Of a stretch of DNA of 64,000 bases, positions 60,764 to 64,000 are shown one piece after another; position 1 is the first letter of the stretch, and every line of letters starts with the position of its first letter. Source of the stretch: Symsagittifera roscoffensis (taxonomy: Eukaryota; Xenacoelomorpha; Acoela; Convolutidae); NCBI RefSeq assembly GCF_963678635.1, contig NC_087069.1, forward strand, positions 46,892,276 through 46,956,275, read 5' to 3'. The position numbers and the translations under genes were made by a program. The notes below the pieces were generated by a model. It saw only the letters and a program-made list of their open reading frames with translations, did no database searches and was not told where the DNA came from.

Positions 60764-61300
60764 CCGGTCAGGTCTGCGTCCCACCCGCCCTCCGTGACTA
60801 ATCTTGCTTCCGAGAAATATCATTTGTTTCACCTTTACCCCATCTCAGGTCAGTTACTCTTGAAAAAAGTCCTACTTGAAACGTTCGCATTCACTTTGCC
60901 CCCTACGGGCGCAATGGTTAAGCCCATTTTTTCTTCTCACTGAACTTCTTCTCCGAACAGTTCACATAAAACATTACTATGGTTTTATCTGAAATTTGCC
61001 GTGTCCAGCTGCGACTCCGACTTTTTTCACGTCACTGGTGTTCCAACAACAGGACCACATGAGATTCCCATTCAGATACTGTCTCAATTTTGAAAATACT
61101 GATTTGATTTTTTTTTGCCGTTTTTCGCAAAATAAACTAATTACATCATTCGAATTAAAAAAAAATTCCGAAAAACAATTAAAGATAGCAAGACATTATT
61201 GTGACTGTCGTCTATATCTGTTCTCTTTGTTGGAGGTCAATGATGCTCCCTAAGTGGGACCACAAGGGTCCCAAGGAGCATCAGTAAAGGCTTTGAATAG
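60764..61300. other. Diverged relative of the satellite islands interrupting the array
   Basis: After CTAGC at 60764 the sequence stops matching the units closely but keeps their order: TTCGCATTCAC...CTACGGGCGCAATG (compare the H1 island), then at 61242-61282 a hairpin GATGCTCC...GGGACC-ACAAG-GGTCCC...GGAGCATC (compare H2), spaced about 340 bp apart versus 310 in the units. A GC-rich start (TCTGCGTCCCACCCGCCCTC) is specific to this stretch. Confidence 0.55.
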
Positions 61301-62039
61301 TATGCCATTTTTGATTAAGACAAAATCTTTGGCCAATTGTGTTTTTTTACAGTCCCTTTTCCACTGCAAATGCAAAGACTAATTTTTGTTTGAAGTTTTA
61401 AAAAATAATAATAGCCTTTTCATTTGTGATGACTCGTATCACTCATAAATCAATGGAAGACTCTGACTAACCTTCTCAAGCATGGAAATACATCAAAAAG
61501 AAAAAACGATTCTGGTTATTTCAGACTGCTTTTTTTGTTAAATTTCAGATAGATTTTGAAAACTCTTTCTTCAAATTGTATGTCTGCCGAAAAAGAACAA
61601 AAATTACAAACTGAAACCATTTTGTTTAAATTAAGGCTCTTCCTTCACCCACCAATATCGAAATTGCGAAGCTGAAACGAACAATCGACAGCCCATTTTA
61701 TAAGTTTCGTTTTTTTTTTTCAAAACATGTGTCATATATTTTCAAAAGCAATTTATTAAAGTTTCATTTTTTACCAGAAAAGTAAGTCCGAACAAAACAG
61801 ATTTTTAAATACTGTCAAAAAATAAGGTGGCAAGTAGTTTTACCAATGGAATCATAGTATATGATTAGGTTCAAAATAGTTTTCATTACCATTGACTAGA
61901 CGCTTACTCAATTTGAGAGATGTCCTTAATAACTTTTTTGGAAACATAAAAAACGGATAATGGAAAAGTTTTCTTCAAACTTATAGAAAAGAATTTTATG
62001 AGAAAAACCATCACTAATATCACGTGTAAGTTACGAGAA
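61301..62039. other. AT-rich non-coding stretch in the interruption
   Basis: I see no gene or clear repeat here. Confidence 0.4.
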
Positions 62040-63140
62040 TAGATTCAGGCCACATGCAAAATTTCAGCAGAAGCACTCAAGCAATTTTGAGATCGAAACA
62101 ATTGTTCCAGAAATTGACAAAGTAGTATATACACCAATTTTACCATAAATCGTCAAAATAAAAAAATCGCAAAAACTACAAATTTTATCCAATTTTGACT
62201 TTTAAGTACTCTATACCGACTAAATTGACTCTGCTAAGCTCGAATCAACCATCAGAAACCATTTTTAATCGTTCTGCATTTTTTAAGTTTTTTCCCATCA
62301 AAAAGTTGAGTCAGAAATGGGAAAAAGGTTTTTTTTTCAGAAAAACAGTAAAAGTTGTTCAAAATCAACTAAAAATATAAGCCATTATTTTTGAACCTGC
62401 TCAGAATGGTTCTGGTGATCGAAGCCGTAAAAAGTACCCAATTCGAGGAAATTCGAAAAAACTTTTTTTTCAGCACTTTGAAAAAGTGGAAAAATGTAAA
62501 AAATAGTCTTCAAACAAATAGGATGAAAAAGTGATCAGTAAAAGCATCGATGCCGTGTCAAATGAGGATCGCATGCCAATTTTTGAAACAATCCAACGGG
62601 TTTTTTTTAAGAACGAAACCATTTTTTGACAATTTTAGTAGTAGTATTTACACTAATTAGTACCATATATGGTCAAAATTCAAAAATACAAAAAACTACA
62701 ATTTTTATCCAATTTTTACCTTCAAATACTCTATACCCACTAAATTGACTATCGGGAGCTCGAATCAACCATCAAAAACCACTTTTAATCACTTTCAAAA
62801 TTTTTTATTTTTTAAATCAAAATGTTGAGTCAGAAATAGGAAAAAACATTTTTTTTCAAAAAGTCAAAAAAAGTTGTCCCAATTGAATAAACTCACTAAG
62901 CCACACTCTATGAACCTGTTCAGAATGGTTTTCATGACCAAAGCCGTAAAAAGAACCCAATTTGAGAAACTTCGAAAAATCATTTTTTAGTTAACTCAAA
63001 AAAGTGGAAAAATTGGGTAAAATGGGCTTCAAACCGATAGGATCGAAAAGTGACCTTTATAAGATATGATTGCCGTGTCAAATTAGGGCCGCATGCAAAA
63101 AATTAGAAAAATTCAACGAAACGTTTTTGAGAACTCGACA
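62040..63140. repeat. ~520-bp diverged direct repeats
   Basis: Two blocks share ACTCTATACC(G/C)ACTAAATTGACT (about 62211 and 62731), AGCTCGAATCAACCATCA and AAGCCGTAAAAAG(T/A)ACCCAATT. The phrase (G)GGCCGCATGCAAAAAATTAGA or relatives recurs near 62046, 62567 and 63087, and also in each 2.2-kb unit before H0, so this looks like an older version of that part of the satellite. Confidence 0.6.
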
Positions 63141-63237
63141 AATTTGGTCGTTTTGTTAAACGTTTAATTTTAGAAATTTTTTGTCCGGAAGGGGCCCCTT
63201 CCCCTTCCTAAATGCTTTTTGTGCTACACGCGACCAT

Positions 63238-64000
63238 CTAGCACAATCAGGTACTAGTGGCTTGATTTTGGTTTTTAATATTGTCTGGAACCAAAAGAGA
63301 GTGTCGTCAAGCATCGACATCATGTGGTCAAGCAAATACGTGGACTTCTACGCATTCCCATTAGCAATGGGCCCTTCGGGCGCAAATGCCAATGCTCAAT
63401 TAATTTTGCCTGGTGAAAAAATAAATTAATTAAAAAGTTCTCCTAAACTTTATTTTCAACTACCACCAAAAAACGCAAAGATTTCAAGGTGTAAAACTAT
63501 CAAATTTTGGCCAATACCGGGCTTGCAATGAGACTGATGTTGGCAAAAGTAAAATAGAAAATGAAGAAAATGGAAAGAAAAAAATTGTTGAAAATAAGAA
63601 CGCAACATCAAAAACTTATTTGATCTCCGCTCAAATCATAATTCAGATCAGGCTGATTTCAGATTTTAAGCGTAGAATTTACGGTTACGGCTGCTCCCTC
63701 TACAGGTCCCAGAGGGACCGAGTGAGCATCCTACCTCGATCCAGGTTAACGGATAGTTGTTCTTAATTTTTCACAAAATTTTTTTACACTAATGCTTGTT
63801 TTCAATTCCTCGTGAGAAGCTGTATTAATTTTAAAAAAATTGATTTTATTTATCAATGCTTCCAAGAACAACTGATGTTAGGCGGTTACAAATGCGGTTG
63901 TTGAAAACTAGTATGGGATAATGATGAGAAAAATTGTAAGTTTTCAAATGAATTGAAAAACGGTTTTTTTCCTTTTTTTCTTTTGTAAATCGGTAGAAAT
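63238..64000. repeat. 2.2-kb satellite resumes, cut by window edge
   Basis: From CTAGCAC at 63238 the sequence matches the first 760 bp of a unit. Anchor TACGGTTACGGCTGC is at 63680. Its first ~190 bp is most like unit 1 (47485 onward), sharing TGGCTTGATTT and GGAACCAAAAGAGAGT, and not like units 2-6. Confidence 0.85.

Overview
The window is eukaryotic and reads as invertebrate animal DNA. It is AT-rich, has canonical GT-AG introns (several acceptors of the TTTCAG type), and has no bacterial gene packing. Nematode-like short introns and T-rich acceptors fit, but the sequence alone does not fix the taxon. It is a repeat-rich accessory region: only one large gene is convincingly intact, and most of the rest is mobile-element debris, minisatellites and two large satellite arrays.

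Layout. 1-4.05 kb: two decayed fragments of one reverse-transcriptase family in opposite orientation, separated by two short minisatellites. 4.05-6.6 kb: AT-rich DNA with a 135-bp hairpin. 6.6-11.4 kb (minus): a three-exon gene of about 1390 codons with C2H2 fingers, an exonuclease domain carrying an endonuclease-VII-like insert, and a family-B DNA polymerase, related to Polinton/adintovirus-type polymerases. 11.4-13.1 kb: spacer with nested hairpins. 13.08-13.64 kb (minus): an open frame ending at a 200-N gap, which may be the tail of a second, diverged polymerase copy. 13.85-16 kb: mostly non-coding.

16-24.2 kb is GC-richer decayed coding material, mainly minus strand, with an ~0.8-kb duplicated block and a possible LTR-retrotransposon gag remnant. 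24.7-26.1 kb is a degenerate minisatellite with higher-order structure. 26.2-30.4 kb is mostly non-coding. 30.4-31.5 kb (minus) holds at least three small in-phase exons of an unrecognised gene. A 33-bp-period minisatellite follows.

32.2-35.4 kb and 35.6-47.3 kb are two members of one DNA-element family with ~0.5-kb terminal inverted repeats. In the second, the interior has expanded into a ~2.01-kb tandem array whose unit junctions are truncated-TIR palindromes. 47.5 kb to the right edge is an unrelated ~2.21-kb satellite (six full units, an interruption with diverged relatives, then another unit). Its units carry three GC-rich hairpins, and diverged relatives preserve two of them with changed but still complementary stems. 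That is the best candidate here for an undescribed structured element.

How parts relate: the polymerase gene and the neighbouring frame plausibly derive from one virus-like element, but no integrase, capsid, protease or packaging ATPase was found. The two arrays look like independent amplification events that abut at about 47.3-47.5 kb. No tRNA, rRNA or CRISPR array was found.
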